A stretch of 64,000 bases of DNA. Source: Paeniglutamicibacter psychrophenolicus (lineage in GTDB: Bacteria; Actinomycetota; Actinomycetes; Actinomycetales; Micrococcaceae). The position numbers were made by a program, and so were the translations under genes. The stretch is from contig NZ_JAGIOE010000001.1 of assembly GCF_017876575.1 (NCBI RefSeq), positions 62,001-126,000 of the forward strand, given 5' to 3'. The notes under the pieces were generated by a model. The model made no database searches and was not told the origin of the DNA. It saw only the letters and a program-made list of their open reading frames with translations. Below are positions 1 to 8,150 of the stretch, piece after piece; the first letter of the stretch is position 1, and each line of letters begins with the position of its first letter.

Positions 1-36
1 GGTCTGGGCCTAATCCCCCCGATTGTTTTCCGGCCT

Positions 37-70
37 GTGGCCCGGAACCGGTTCCCCGGTTCCGGGCCAC
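37..70 (+). terminator. Perfect 15-bp hairpin, possible terminator of the gene left of the window
   Basis: Positions 37-51 and 56-70 are exact reverse complements with a 4-nt loop (52-55). The plus-strand exit is a short T-rich run (tctttgt), so it could terminate a plus-strand gene lying left of the window. No U-tract follows on the minus strand. It might also be a structured leader of the Rrf2 gene 160 bp downstream. Confidence 0.4.
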
Positions 71-230
71 CGGTCTTTGTACTGCTGTTCCCGGCATGGC
101 GACGCGGAGCAGGAACGCCAGGGGCCGCCAAACACGATCGAAGCGTTTGCTGGAGCAATGCCGGACGGGCACCGGCTGCCCGAGGTCTGGATCACGGCGC
201 AGGAATCCAACACCTGCGAGAATGGGACAC

Positions 231-668
231 GTGAAACTCAGCGCCTATGCAGACGTGTGCCTGCGCACCTTGATGTTTCTCGGCTCCCGTCGCGGCCAAC
301 AGGTCACCACCATGGACATCGCCGAGCAGATCGGCGTGCCCTACAACCACGTGGCCAAGGCCATCGTTGAGTTGCGCAACCGCGGCGCCCTGGACGTGGC
401 GCGCGGACGCTACGGCGGATCGCAGATCACCGGCCGCGGAATGGATCTGCGCGTGGGCACCTTGATGCGCGACCTCGATGTCCGCGAGGATGTTGTCGAC
501 TGCATCTCCGAGGCCGGGGTCCCCTGCCCGCTGCTTGCCGCGTGCAAGCTGCGCAGCGCCCTGCGCCGGGCCCGCGAGGCCTTCTACGCGGAGCTGGACC
601 TGCTCAGTGTCGAGGATCTCACCTCCGTTTCCACCAAGGCACCGCTTCCATTCCCCGCCATGCCCTGA
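231..668 (+). CDS. nsrR: Rrf2-family Fe-S repressor, NsrR type (nitric-oxide sensing)
   Basis: This 145-aa protein has the Rrf2 layout: an N-terminal winged helix opening KLSAYADVCLRTLMFLG, then a dimerisation helix carrying three cysteines spaced C-x7-C-x5-C (VVDC, GVPC, LAAC), as expected for an NsrR/IscR [Fe-S] cluster. The motif CKLRSALRRAREAF after the last Cys is typical of NsrR. The GTG at 231 gives the usual family N-terminus; an ATG at 222 would add three residues. NsrR represses NO-detoxification genes until NO damages the cluster. The next gene downstream is flavohaemoglobin, the classic NsrR target, with a strong palindrome in its promoter region. The Fe-S role is inferred from the Cys pattern. 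Confidence 0.85.
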   Translation: MKLSAYADVCLRTLMFLGSRRGQQVTTMDIAEQIGVPYNHVAKAIVELRNRGALDVARGRYGGSQITGRGMDLRVGTLMRDLDVREDVVDCISEAGVPCPLLAACKLRSALRRAREAFYAELDLLSVEDLTSVSTKAPLPFPAMP

Positions 669-797
669 CAGCCGCAACCCCGGGATTCAGGGCGTTGTAG
701 CGACTTCCGGCACGTTGCGCGGGCGCAAAGGCACGGCGGTTTGAGTCCCGAAATGACACCCTCCTGCACGAACTCGACGGGCCGATTTGCATCCAAC

Positions 798-814
798 TTC
801 TACGCCATGTAGAA
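798..814. promoter_or_regulatory. Inverted repeat TTCTAC-N5-GTAGAA upstream of hmp
   Basis: Six-base arms (798-803, 809-814) are separated by 5 nt. A -35-like TTGCAT at 787-792 lies 17 nt from a TAGAAA (810-815) that overlaps the right arm, so the repeat may sit on the hmp promoter. It has the same 5-nt spacer as the larger palindrome 12 bp downstream. Confidence 0.4.
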
Positions 815-825
815 ATGAAGTATCA

Positions 826-848
826 ATCTTGCATGACAGATGCAAGAT
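826..848. promoter_or_regulatory. 23-bp palindromic operator upstream of hmp, candidate NsrR site
   Basis: Perfect 9-bp arms ATCTTGCAT (826-834) and ATGCAAGAT (840-848) flank GACAG. The overall 23-bp size matches known NsrR operators (two 11-bp half-sites), and the arms share the ATGCA/AGAT core with the proteobacterial NsrR consensus. It lies 30 bp before the hmp start and just after the putative -10, where a repressor would block transcription. NsrR, encoded upstream, is the natural candidate ligand; this is inference from position and symmetry. Confidence 0.65.
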
Positions 849-878
849 AAGAGCCACCCTTCGTCAAGGAGCCACAAG

Positions 879-2060
879 ATGCTTTCCGAGAAGTCCCGCC
901 CGGTCATCGAAGCCACGCTGCCAATCATTGGTGAGCGCATCTCCCACATCACCCCGAAGTTCTACGACCGCCTGTTCGCCGCACACCCGGAACTCCTTGA
1001 CGGACTCTTCTCCCGCGCCAACCAGAAAAACGGTGCGCAGCAGCAGGCCCTTGCCGGCTCCATCGCGGCCTTCGCCACCCACCTGGTCAACAACCCCGGC
1101 ACCCTGCCCGAGGCGGTGCTCTCCCGCATCGCCCACAAGCACACCTCGCTGGGCATCGTCGAGGAGCAGTACCCGATCGTCTACGAGCACCTTTTCGCCG
1201 CCATCGCCGAAGACCTGGGCGAGGCGGTGACCCCCGAGGTCGCCGAGGCCTGGTCCGAGGTCTACTGGCTCATGGCCGACGCCTTGGTCAAGATCGAAAA
1301 GGGCCTCTACGCGCAGCAGGCCAACGACAAGATCTGGACAGACTGGAAGCTCGTGGCCAAGGAAGTCGCCGGAACCGGTTCGGTCACCTTCCGCTTCGTC
1401 CCTGCCGACGACACCCCGGTGACAGTGGCCAAGGCCGGCCAGTTCGTCTCGGTGCGGGTCCCGCTGCTGGACGGGGTGCGCCAGTGCCGCCAGTACACCC
1501 TCAGCGATTCGGTCACCTCCACGACCGAGCGCGTGATCACCACCAAGTTCGACGGCGGCGGCGAGGTTTCCCCGTTCATGCACCGGCACCTGGACGTCGG
1601 AGACGTCATCGAGCTTTCCAACCCGTACGGCGACCTGGTCATCGACACCACCGGCGCCCCGATCATCCTGGCCACCGCGGGCATCGGCTGCACCCCCAGC
1701 GCCTCCGCGCTGGCCACCCTCGCCGCCGCGGGCTCGGACCGCCAGGTCATGGTGCTGCACGCCGAGGCCAACGAGGATGCGTGGGCGCTCAAGGAGCAGA
1801 TGCTCGAATCCGTCGAGTCCCTGCCCAACGCCGAACTGAAGCTGTGGCTCGAGGACATCAACGCCAAGGCCGAAGGCACCGAAGCCACCGAGGGCTACAT
1901 GTCCCTGGCCAACCTGGAGCTGCCGGCCGATGCCCGGCTGTACCTGTGCGGACCGCTGCCGTTCATGCGCGCTGTCCGCTCGCAGGCCATCGATGCCGGC
2001 ATCCCCGCCACGAACATCCACTACGAGGTCTTCGGCCCCGACCTCTGGCTCGCAGCCTAA
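879..2060 (+). CDS. hmp: Flavohaemoglobin (nitric oxide dioxygenase)
   Basis: This 393-aa protein of standard length converts NO plus O2 and NAD(P)H to nitrate in the cytosol. Residues 1-~135 form the globin domain, with the proximal-His region HKHTSLGIVEEQYPIVYEHL. A ferredoxin-reductase FAD domain follows, with the flavin-binding RQYTLSDS, and then an NAD domain with the GIGCTPS loop and a C-terminal EVFGPDLW. The ATG at 879 has a good AAGGAG 8 nt upstream (865-870); the ATG at 840 lies inside the palindromic operator and is not used. Its pairing with nsrR implies NO-inducible expression. It ends in a strong bidirectional hairpin. Confidence 0.96.
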   Translation: MLSEKSRPVIEATLPIIGERISHITPKFYDRLFAAHPELLDGLFSRANQKNGAQQQALAGSIAAFATHLVNNPGTLPEAVLSRIAHKHTSLGIVEEQYPIVYEHLFAAIAEDLGEAVTPEVAEAWSEVYWLMADALVKIEKGLYAQQANDKIWTDWKLVAKEVAGTGSVTFRFVPADDTPVTVAKAGQFVSVRVPLLDGVRQCRQYTLSDSVTSTTERVITTKFDGGGEVSPFMHRHLDVGDVIELSNPYGDLVIDTTGAPIILATAGIGCTPSASALATLAAAGSDRQVMVLHAEANEDAWALKEQMLESVESLPNAELKLWLEDINAKAEGTEATEGYMSLANLELPADARLYLCGPLPFMRAVRSQAIDAGIPATNIHYEVFGPDLWLAA

Positions 2061-2118
2061 CGAACCGGAAGCCGCGGGTTCCGCGGCGATAGGCATATCA
2101 GCGGAACCCGCTTGGGGG

Positions 2119-2156
2119 GCGAAGGCCGCCACCGATGACTCGGTGGCGGCCTTCGC
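2119..2156. terminator. Bidirectional terminator between hmp and the double-AsnC gene
   Basis: A perfect 17-bp stem (2119-2135 / 2140-2156) with a TGAC loop is followed by gcttcgtttc on the plus strand. It serves the converging hmp and AsnC-type genes. A second 11-bp hairpin (2074-2084 / 2101-2111) lies just after the hmp stop. Confidence 0.85.
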
Positions 2157-2164
2157 GCTTCGTT

Positions 2165-3196
2165 TCAGTACCCCACGGGAACCACGTCACCAAAGGCTCC
2201 GGAATCGGTGATCCTTGCACCGTTGTATTTGAATGTCCTTAGGACGATCCGCCGGTCATCGATGGTCAGACCGGGAACGGCACGCAGGATCTTGCGCTCG
2301 ATGGCTAACAAATCGGCTGGGCTGTTAAGCCAGACCACCATGTGGATGTTGTGCGCGCCGGTCACAGCCATCATGATCCGGAGTTCCGGCATTTCAGCCC
2401 CGAGATCTCGGTCAATAAGAAGCATGGCCTCCGGCGTCATGGTTCCCCAAAACACGGCACTGACGTTGCGTCCCAGCCCGTGACGCACCAGGTCGCAGCG
2501 CACATTGATGAAGTTCCCTGTTATCAGCCGGTTAACGCGTCGGGCCGCGGCCGGCGCGGAGATTCCGGCGCGATCGCCAATTTCCCTGAAACCCATCCTC
2601 CCGTTGGTGCTCAAGGAACGCGCCACCTCGCGATCGGCTTCATCCATCACAACGTTGCGGTCTTCGCGAGCGGAACCGGCGCTAGAGGAAAGGCTTCGAA
2701 GCGTGCGCACCGCAGCCGCCGGCAATGCACGAAAATGCCATTTGCTGGCTTCCACCAACTGACCGGTCACCGTGCGCACCGAGTAGTGCAGCACTCCGTC
2801 CATGGACCCAATGGTGGTGATCAGGAAGTCCGCCAGTGAGCCCCCGGGTGCGGCAACCGTCACCAAGAGGTGAGCAGACCCTGCAATGAACTGGACGGTC
2901 ATGGCCCGGTGGTCCATGAAAAGTTCGTTAGCAACCTGCGTGACCTGGCTGTTTCTGCATGTCAGCTCGACGAATGCCATTTCCAGTTGCGTGGCACTGC
3001 CATGGCCCGGGGAGGTGGAGATGCGAGCCAGTCCGGCCTCCGCGATGCGGTCCCAGCGGCGTGAGAGTGTGGTTGCATGCACGTCCAGGACCTTCGACAG
3101 CTCGCTCCAGCTGGCTCGTGGTGCCAGCTGGAGGGCGTTGACGAGCTCCAGGTCACTTTCGGAGATGCCGGCTATTTTCTGCAAATTTTTTGCCAT
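2165..3196 (-). CDS. Lrp/AsnC regulator with two tandem AsnC units
   Basis: The 343-aa protein is about twice the usual Lrp/AsnC length. Unit 1 has an HTH starting SDLELVNALQLAPRASWSEL and a RAM-like effector domain. Unit 2 restarts near residue 190 with DEADREVARSLSTNGRMGF and IGDRAGISAPAAARRVNRL, followed by a second effector domain. It is divergent from the amidohydrolase/AbgT operon, which it probably controls in response to an amino-acid-like ligand. The ATG at 3196 is preceded by AGGA about 10 nt upstream; an ATG at 3214 has no ribosome site. A strong AAGGAG points instead to an out-of-frame ATG at 3230. A paralogue of identical architecture lies at 61874. Confidence 0.85.
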   Translation of the reverse strand: MAKNLQKIAGISESDLELVNALQLAPRASWSELSKVLDVHATTLSRRWDRIAEAGLARISTSPGHGSATQLEMAFVELTCRNSQVTQVANELFMDHRAMTVQFIAGSAHLLVTVAAPGGSLADFLITTIGSMDGVLHYSVRTVTGQLVEASKWHFRALPAAAVRTLRSLSSSAGSAREDRNVVMDEADREVARSLSTNGRMGFREIGDRAGISAPAAARRVNRLITGNFINVRCDLVRHGLGRNVSAVFWGTMTPEAMLLIDRDLGAEMPELRIMMAVTGAHNIHMVVWLNSPADLLAIERKILRAVPGLTIDDRRIVLRTFKYNGARITDSGAFGDVVPVGY

Positions 3197-3230
3197 AAAA
3201 TCTTTTTCCTGCATTCTGGAGAAAAGTCAT
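3153..3230 (-). other. Possible 25-codon leader peptide overlapping the AsnC start
   Basis: ATG at 3230 has the best ribosome-binding site in this intergenic region (AAGGAG, 6 nt spacing), but it opens a Lys/Arg/Phe-rich 25-codon frame, out of phase with the regulator, ending inside it at 3153. This could be a leader peptide whose translation affects regulator initiation, or a sign of an indel in the A/T-run-rich start region. There is no protein-level evidence. Confidence 0.25.
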
Positions 3231-3283
3231 GTCTGTCTCCTTACGTTTAGTTGAAATTATGACACAGCGCACATGGAGGAAAG

Positions 3284-4552
3284 TTGCAGCAGCTGCAAAC
3301 GGTATTTGAACACGTCACCCTTATCGATGGCACGGGGACTGCCCCGGCGGAAAGGCACACCGTAGTGGTGCGGGGCCGCAAGATCGAATGGGTTGGCCCG
3401 GATGCACTTGCACCGATCTTCGATACCGATGCTGTCCGCATTGACGGACGTGGACAGGTCCTTCTCCCGGGATTCATCGATTCCCACGTCCACTTGGCCA
3501 TGTCCGCAGGCCAGTTCAGCGGCACCGAAATGTTGCACCTGCCTCCACGTTTTGGCTACTACGCAGCGATTCCGCTGCTGCGCGCCACCCTTGACGCTGG
3601 GATCACCACCGTCCGGGACTTGGGCGGCATAGACATGGCAACCGAGGTGGCTGTCGAGCGTGGACTCGTCGAGGGACCGGAAATCATCTTCGCTTACCGT
3701 GCGCTGGGCCCCACTGGCGGCCACGGCGATTTCCGCACCTGCTGCGGCTTCAATCAGGGCTCCGCGATATCCCCGAACGGGGACATCGGGTTCCTGACCG
3801 ACGGGACGGATGAGGCTTTGCGCAATACCCGCGAGGTCATGCGCCTGGGCGGAAAGGTCATCAAGGTTATGGCCAGTGGCGGCGTGTGGTCCCCGCGCGA
3901 CACCCCATGGCACGACGGCCTGAACATCGCCGAAATGCGCACGGTGGTCGACGAGGCCGGAAGCCACGGCGTGCCCGTTGCCGCCCATGCCCAATCGGCT
4001 CGTTCCATTTCCAATGCCCTGGTCGCCGGCGTGCGAAGCATCGAGCACGGCTATGAGATCGATGAAAAGGCGATCGAGCTGATGCTCGACAAGGGCAGCT
4101 TCCTGGTGCCAACCCTCAGCACGGCAACGGTCCCGGCCGACCCGGCGACTGCAGCTTCCTACGCGGTTGAAAAGAAGCAACGCCTACAGAAAAGCCTCTA
4201 CGGCTGCGTTTCGAATGCCATATCCGCCGGAGTCAAGGTGGCCATGGGAACCGACGCAGGGATTTCCCCGCACGGCACCAACCTCACCGAGTTGGGTCTC
4301 CTCGTTGACTTCGGCATGACGCCGATGGACGCCCTGGTCGCCGGAACCCTCAACGCGGCACGGCTGCTGCAGTTGGAGGACCGGGTCGGCTCTGTCGAGG
4401 TCGGCAAGGAAGCGGACTTGGTCCTGACAAGTATTGACCCCATGACGTCCATCCATGCCCTGGCCAATGCCAAGAACATCGATCTCGTCATGGCCAAGGG
4501 GCGCATCGTCAAGGACAGCCGCGTCGGCGTGCCGGCAGGGGCCGTCGCATGA
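3284..4552 (+). CDS. Metal-dependent amidohydrolase (prolidase/imidazolonepropionase-like)
   Basis: A 422-aa amidohydrolase-superfamily protein. Metal ligands are visible in order: HVH in GFIDSHVHLAM (~residue 70), a lysine in GGKVIKVMASGG (~190), His in PVAAHAQS, His in SIEHGYEID, and Asp in AMGTDAGISPHGTN. The C-terminal NAARLLQLEDRVGSVEVGKEADLVL is typical of the Xaa-Pro dipeptidase-like/acyl-dipeptide subgroup. The start is TTG 3284 with GGAGGA only 3 nt upstream, so initiation may be weak. The stop overlaps the AbgT-type transporter start by 4 bp, indicating coupled hydrolysis and uptake of an amidated or peptidic substrate. The exact substrate cannot be read from sequence. Confidence 0.85.
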   Translation: MQQLQTVFEHVTLIDGTGTAPAERHTVVVRGRKIEWVGPDALAPIFDTDAVRIDGRGQVLLPGFIDSHVHLAMSAGQFSGTEMLHLPPRFGYYAAIPLLRATLDAGITTVRDLGGIDMATEVAVERGLVEGPEIIFAYRALGPTGGHGDFRTCCGFNQGSAISPNGDIGFLTDGTDEALRNTREVMRLGGKVIKVMASGGVWSPRDTPWHDGLNIAEMRTVVDEAGSHGVPVAAHAQSARSISNALVAGVRSIEHGYEIDEKAIELMLDKGSFLVPTLSTATVPADPATAASYAVEKKQRLQKSLYGCVSNAISAGVKVAMGTDAGISPHGTNLTELGLLVDFGMTPMDALVAGTLNAARLLQLEDRVGSVEVGKEADLVLTSIDPMTSIHALANAKNIDLVMAKGRIVKDSRVGVPAGAVA

Positions 4553-6120
4553 GCACCCTGATGAGCAAGAAGCCACCAACCAAACCCCGGGTCGGAAAGA
4601 AGAAATTCGGCGCAGGGGCACTGGACCATATCGAACGCGTTGGCAACAAGCTGCCCGAACCCTTCGCGCTATTTCTCTATCTTTTCCTGGCCATCGGGAT
4701 TATCTCCACCGTGGTTTCCTGGTTCAACGTGAGTACCACGCTGCCGGGAGCCGAGACACCGACATTGGTCAAGGGGCTTTTCACCGGCGAAGGCATCGTG
4801 TGGCTCATGACCACCGCCGTCCAGAACTTCATCGGGTTCCCGCCCTTGGGCGTTGTGGTCACCTTGTTGCTGGCGGTCGGTGTTGCCGAACGCACCGGGT
4901 TGTTGCTGGTCCTGGTCAAATCGACATTGGGCCGCGCCCCGGGTTGGGCGTTGCCGTACGTCATGGCTTTGGTGGCGTTGTGCGCCCACATCATGTCCGA
5001 TGCCTCGATCCTGGTAATCCCGCCCATCGCGGCCATGGTTTTCCGCGCCGCAGGGCGCAACCCCGTGGCCGGCCTGCTTGGGTCCTATGCCATCGGGCTG
5101 GCGGCATTCAGCTGCACCCCGTTCGTCACCTCCACGGATGCGTTGCTGGCAGGCATCTCCAATGCCGCAGCCGCTCCTGTCGCGGAGATGGTGCTGCCGG
5201 TGACGGCAGTGTCGAACCTGCTGCTGAACATCGTCTTGGCTGGCGTGCTGACGATCGCCGGCGGTCTGGTCATCGACAAGGTGCTCGAGCCACGGCTGAA
5301 CCGCGCCGGAGTGGGCGTGAATTCCATGGTCTCCGAGGACGCGAACACGGAAGTCACCGCCGCCGAGAAATCCGCACTGCGCTGGGCGGGGCTGGCGCTG
5401 TTGGCCGTCGTCGGCTTGGTCTTGGCCTTGTCTATTCCAGAGGGCGCACCGCTGCGCAACGAGGCCGGCGATTTCCTGCCCAAGTCGCCGCTGCTGAGTT
5501 CGGTCATTTTCATCGTGTTCTGCGTTTTGTTGGCACCGTCGATCGTCTATGGGGCACGTCTTCGATTGATCACCAATATCCAGTCCGTCGTGGAAATGAT
5601 GGGCCAGGCCGTAAAAGACGCAGTGTCCTTCATCATCGTGGCATTCATCCTCGCCCAGTTCCTGGCGTTGTTCACATGGTCCGGTCTTGCCTCATGGGTT
5701 GCGGTCAACGGGGCCCAGATGCTGAAGGACATGAACTTCACCGGTTACGGCGCCATCATCGCATTCATCGTCGTCGTCTCGATCCTAAACCTCCTGATCA
5801 GCTCGGGGTCTTCCTTGTGGACGCTGATTGCCGCCGTGTTCATCCCGATGTTCGCCCTGATCGGATACGAGGCCGGTTTCATCCAGTCGGCTTTCCGCGT
5901 CGGTGATTCCGCAACCCAGGTGTTGACTCCGCTGAATCCGTATCTGGTGGTTGTCCTTGGATTCCTGCGTAGATACGAGCCGGAAGCAGGCATCGGGTCC
6001 ATCATTGCCCGCCTTCTCCCGTTCACGCTGGTCTTCTGGGTGCTTTGGGTGCTGGTGTTGACCGTGTTCTTCCTGACCGGCACAGGCACAGGCCCTGGCA
6101 TGGACATCATGATCGGCTAG
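4549..6120 (+). CDS. AbgT-family transporter (p-aminobenzoyl-glutamate type)
   Basis: The 523-aa polytopic membrane protein has AbgT hallmarks: an N-terminus reading LDHIERVGNKLPEPFALFLYLFL, the segment MTTAVQNFIGFPPLGVVVTLLLAVGVAERTG (about residues 80-115), HIMSDASILVIPPIAA, and a C-terminal GDSATQVLTPLNPYLVV. Family members take up p-aminobenzoyl-glutamate or dipeptides, and some export sulfonamides. Translational coupling (ATGA) to the preceding amidohydrolase argues for import of a substrate that enzyme cleaves. An efficient hairpin follows the stop codon. Substrate specificity is an inference from context only. Confidence 0.9.
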   Translation: MSTLMSKKPPTKPRVGKKKFGAGALDHIERVGNKLPEPFALFLYLFLAIGIISTVVSWFNVSTTLPGAETPTLVKGLFTGEGIVWLMTTAVQNFIGFPPLGVVVTLLLAVGVAERTGLLLVLVKSTLGRAPGWALPYVMALVALCAHIMSDASILVIPPIAAMVFRAAGRNPVAGLLGSYAIGLAAFSCTPFVTSTDALLAGISNAAAAPVAEMVLPVTAVSNLLLNIVLAGVLTIAGGLVIDKVLEPRLNRAGVGVNSMVSEDANTEVTAAEKSALRWAGLALLAVVGLVLALSIPEGAPLRNEAGDFLPKSPLLSSVIFIVFCVLLAPSIVYGARLRLITNIQSVVEMMGQAVKDAVSFIIVAFILAQFLALFTWSGLASWVAVNGAQMLKDMNFTGYGAIIAFIVVVSILNLLISSGSSLWTLIAAVFIPMFALIGYEAGFIQSAFRVGDSATQVLTPLNPYLVVVLGFLRRYEPEAGIGSIIARLLPFTLVFWVLWVLVLTVFFLTGTGTGPGMDIMIG

Positions 6121-6145
6121 GGAACCCGTTTCCCGGGAGGCCGAG

Positions 6146-6189
6146 GGACCGGGGTCGTTGCAGGGAGCTTTCCGCAACGACTCCGGTCC
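6146..6189 (+). terminator. Terminator of the amidohydrolase-AbgT operon
   Basis: A 16-bp stem (6146-6161 / 6174-6189, one G-T pair) with a 12-nt loop is followed by ttctgttt on the plus strand. It separates the operon from the converging alpha/beta hydrolase gene. Confidence 0.8.
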
Positions 6190-6213
6190 TTCTGTTTCGC
6201 GCTTGCGTGCCGT

Positions 6214-7416
6214 CTACTGCCCTGGCTCCTGCAGCCGCGGGTGCGCGGTGCCCTTCTCGATCCAGGCGCGCACGGTGGCGTTGAAGAGGATCGGGTCCTC
6301 GATGTTCCACTGGTGGTGCATGCCGGCCGCGGTGCGGAACCGGGCCTGCGGCAGCGCGCGGGCCAAGGCCGGGAAGGACTTGGCCACCAGCTTGGGTTCC
6401 TTGCCGCCGGCAATCACGAGCACCGGGCCCTTGTAGTCCCCGAGCCTGGCAGGGACCCCTCCGGGGTCGACCTCGTCCATGATCGCGCGCATGTTGTCGG
6501 CGCGCAGCGCCGTGCCGTGCTCGGTGAACAGTTCCTTCTCGTCGGCGACCATGCCGTAGGCGCCGGCCTGGAAGCGCCAGTACCATTCGCTGCCGAACAG
6601 GCGCAGCTGCATCCGGCTCATGGTGCGCATCGAGGCCGAGACCCCGGCGGCCGGGACCCCGGAGATCAGCAGGGAATCAACCAGCTCCGGATGCCGGGCC
6701 AGCACGCGCAGTGCCACGACGCCACCCAGGGACAGGCCCACCAGGTGGGCACCGCCGTTGGAGACCTCATCGGCAATGACCGCGGCCACGTCGTCGGCGG
6801 CGCTGTCCAGTCCCGCCCAGTCCTCCTGGGAGCGGGCACCGAACCCCGGAAGGTGCGGGGTGAGCACCTCGTAGTCGCCAAAGGCGCGCACCTGGGGGTC
6901 CCAGGTCCAGTTGGCCACGTTTCCGCCGTGCAGGAACACGATGGTCTGGGCCGGCTTGCCGTCGCGGCGGGCACGCGTGGGCGCATGGAATTCCGGGTAC
7001 CCTCCCGGATCGCGCGGCCCTGCGGGCTTGGCCGGCACGGGGGCGGCTGCCGGTGCCGCCGGGGCTTGCGGCTCGGTGCGGGTGTGCGGGACGGCCGGCC
7101 GGGGTTGCCGTGGAGCCTTGGCCGGGCGCGCGGCCCTTTCCTTGGCGTGGGCCTGCTGTTGGCGCTCCGGGGACGCCTGGTCCGCCGGGCCGCCGGCCGG
7201 AACCTCGGTCCCTTCGTCTGAGGGCTTCGCCTCGTCCTTCGCGATGTCCTTGGGCGCTCGCTTCGGGATTGCCTGCGGGGCAGGCTTCTCGGCCTGCGAT
7301 GCCTTGCCTTCCCCGCCTGCCGGGGCGGGCTCGGTGTTCTCGTCGGACAGCGAGCGGTCCACGAATTCCTCGTCGGCTCCCGCGTCGCCGCCGGAGGCGT
7401 CCTCGTGCCGGCTCAT
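6214..7416 (-). CDS. Alpha/beta hydrolase with long disordered N-terminus
   Basis: This 400-aa protein has about 150 N-terminal residues rich in Ala/Pro/Glu/Lys with no visible signal peptide, then a canonical alpha/beta-hydrolase fold. Oxyanion motif IVFLHGGNVANWTW, nucleophile elbow HLVGLSLGGVVAL (Ser in GLSLGG), and a late His in GMHHQWNIED are visible. The start ATG at 7416 overlaps the PadR stop by 4 bp, so the two are translationally coupled and the hydrolase is probably part of the PadR regulon. A substrate cannot be assigned. The N-terminal extension is unusual for the family and may mediate binding or localisation. Confidence 0.8.
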   Translation of the reverse strand: MSRHEDASGGDAGADEEFVDRSLSDENTEPAPAGGEGKASQAEKPAPQAIPKRAPKDIAKDEAKPSDEGTEVPAGGPADQASPERQQQAHAKERAARPAKAPRQPRPAVPHTRTEPQAPAAPAAAPVPAKPAGPRDPGGYPEFHAPTRARRDGKPAQTIVFLHGGNVANWTWDPQVRAFGDYEVLTPHLPGFGARSQEDWAGLDSAADDVAAVIADEVSNGGAHLVGLSLGGVVALRVLARHPELVDSLLISGVPAAGVSASMRTMSRMQLRLFGSEWYWRFQAGAYGMVADEKELFTEHGTALRADNMRAIMDEVDPGGVPARLGDYKGPVLVIAGGKEPKLVAKSFPALARALPQARFRTAAGMHHQWNIEDPILFNATVRAWIEKGTAHPRLQEPGQ

Positions 7417-7940
7417 GGCAGGTACTCCGTCACGGCATCCAACCATTCAAGCTCGGCTGCCGCATGCCGGATTCCGTTGTCGAGGGTTGCCGCCATCAGG
7501 AAGCTGCGTCGGTCCGCTGCTGCTCGCATGTCAATGTCCTCACGCTGGGAGAGGTAGTCGTCCAGCACTTCCTGCGTGGCCTCGCGCCGGGCGCGGATCA
7601 GTTCCAGCACCGACTCCCGGTCGAGCTCGGCGGCAAAGAACACCCGGGCCAGGAACGGTTCTCGGGGAGTGTGCGCAGTGACCTCGCCGCCCAACCATTC
7701 CACCAGGGCCTCGCGCCCGGCATCGGTGATGTGGTGTTCCTGGCGGTCCGGGTAGTTCCGCTGGGCAACGGTGGTGACGGTGGCGTGCCCGTCCTTCACC
7801 AATTGGGCCAGGGTGCGGTAGATCTGCGCCTTGTCGGCATTCCAGAAGTGATTGATGGACGAGTCGAAGTGCTTCTTCAGTTCATACCCGGTCATGGGCG
7901 CCAAACTCAAGAGCCCGAGGATCAAACGCGCAAGAATCAT
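7413..7940 (-). CDS. PadR-family transcriptional regulator
   Basis: The 175-aa protein has the PadR winged helix at the N-terminus (ILGLLSLAPMTGYELKKHFDSS, then FWNADKAQIYRTLAQLVKDG) and a C-terminal Vir-type helical dimerisation domain, so it belongs to subfamily 1. ATG 7940 is chosen because AGGA lies about 8 nt upstream and the family starts directly at this hydrophobic helix; an upstream in-frame ATG at 7958 is less likely. A perfect 14-bp palindrome sits 17-30 bp upstream and could be its own operator. PadR proteins usually repress detoxification or efflux genes; the coupled target here is the alpha/beta hydrolase. Confidence 0.88.
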   Translation of the reverse strand: MILARLILGLLSLAPMTGYELKKHFDSSINHFWNADKAQIYRTLAQLVKDGHATVTTVAQRNYPDRQEHHITDAGREALVEWLGGEVTAHTPREPFLARVFFAAELDRESVLELIRARREATQEVLDDYLSQREDIDMRAAADRRSFLMAATLDNGIRHAAAELEWLDAVTEYLP

Positions 7941-7956
7941 GCTTTCATCCTGACAC

Positions 7957-7970
7957 ATCCCCTAGGGGAT
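7957..7970. promoter_or_regulatory. 14-bp perfect palindrome upstream of padR-like gene
   Basis: ATCCCCTAGGGGAT is fully self-complementary and lies just upstream of the PadR-family start. Its position fits an autoregulatory operator. PadR sites usually read ATGT-N8-ACAT, which this only partly resembles, so assignment to PadR is tentative. Confidence 0.4.
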
Positions 7971-8056
7971 TGTTCCAGCAGCCACGCATTTTGCTGTCGA
8001 AACCGTGCCCGACCACTGGCGATGAGGCCGCCGCCGGGCCCCTGGAAGGGGAAACG

Positions 8057-8126
8057 GAAGGGCCCCGCCTACCATCCTCCCCACCATCCCGTGACCGGGT
8101 GGCGGGTGATGGCAGCGGGGCCCTTC
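8057..8126 (-). terminator. Terminator downstream of pckG
   Basis: The outer arms GAAGGGCCCCGC (8057-8068) and GCGGGGCCCTTC (8115-8126) are perfect complements and enclose a second imperfect stem around 8090-8110. Reading the minus strand, the exit is cgtttcccc. It lies 25 bp after the pckG stop. Confidence 0.75.
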
Positions 8127-8150
8127 ACGAAGGTTGCAGCGCCAGGAAGC

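Noticed and set aside
864-2132. A 422-codon open frame antisense to hmp
   Set aside because: Low-complexity Gly/Asp/Val-rich shadow of the flavohaemoglobin gene; hmp has full domain support.
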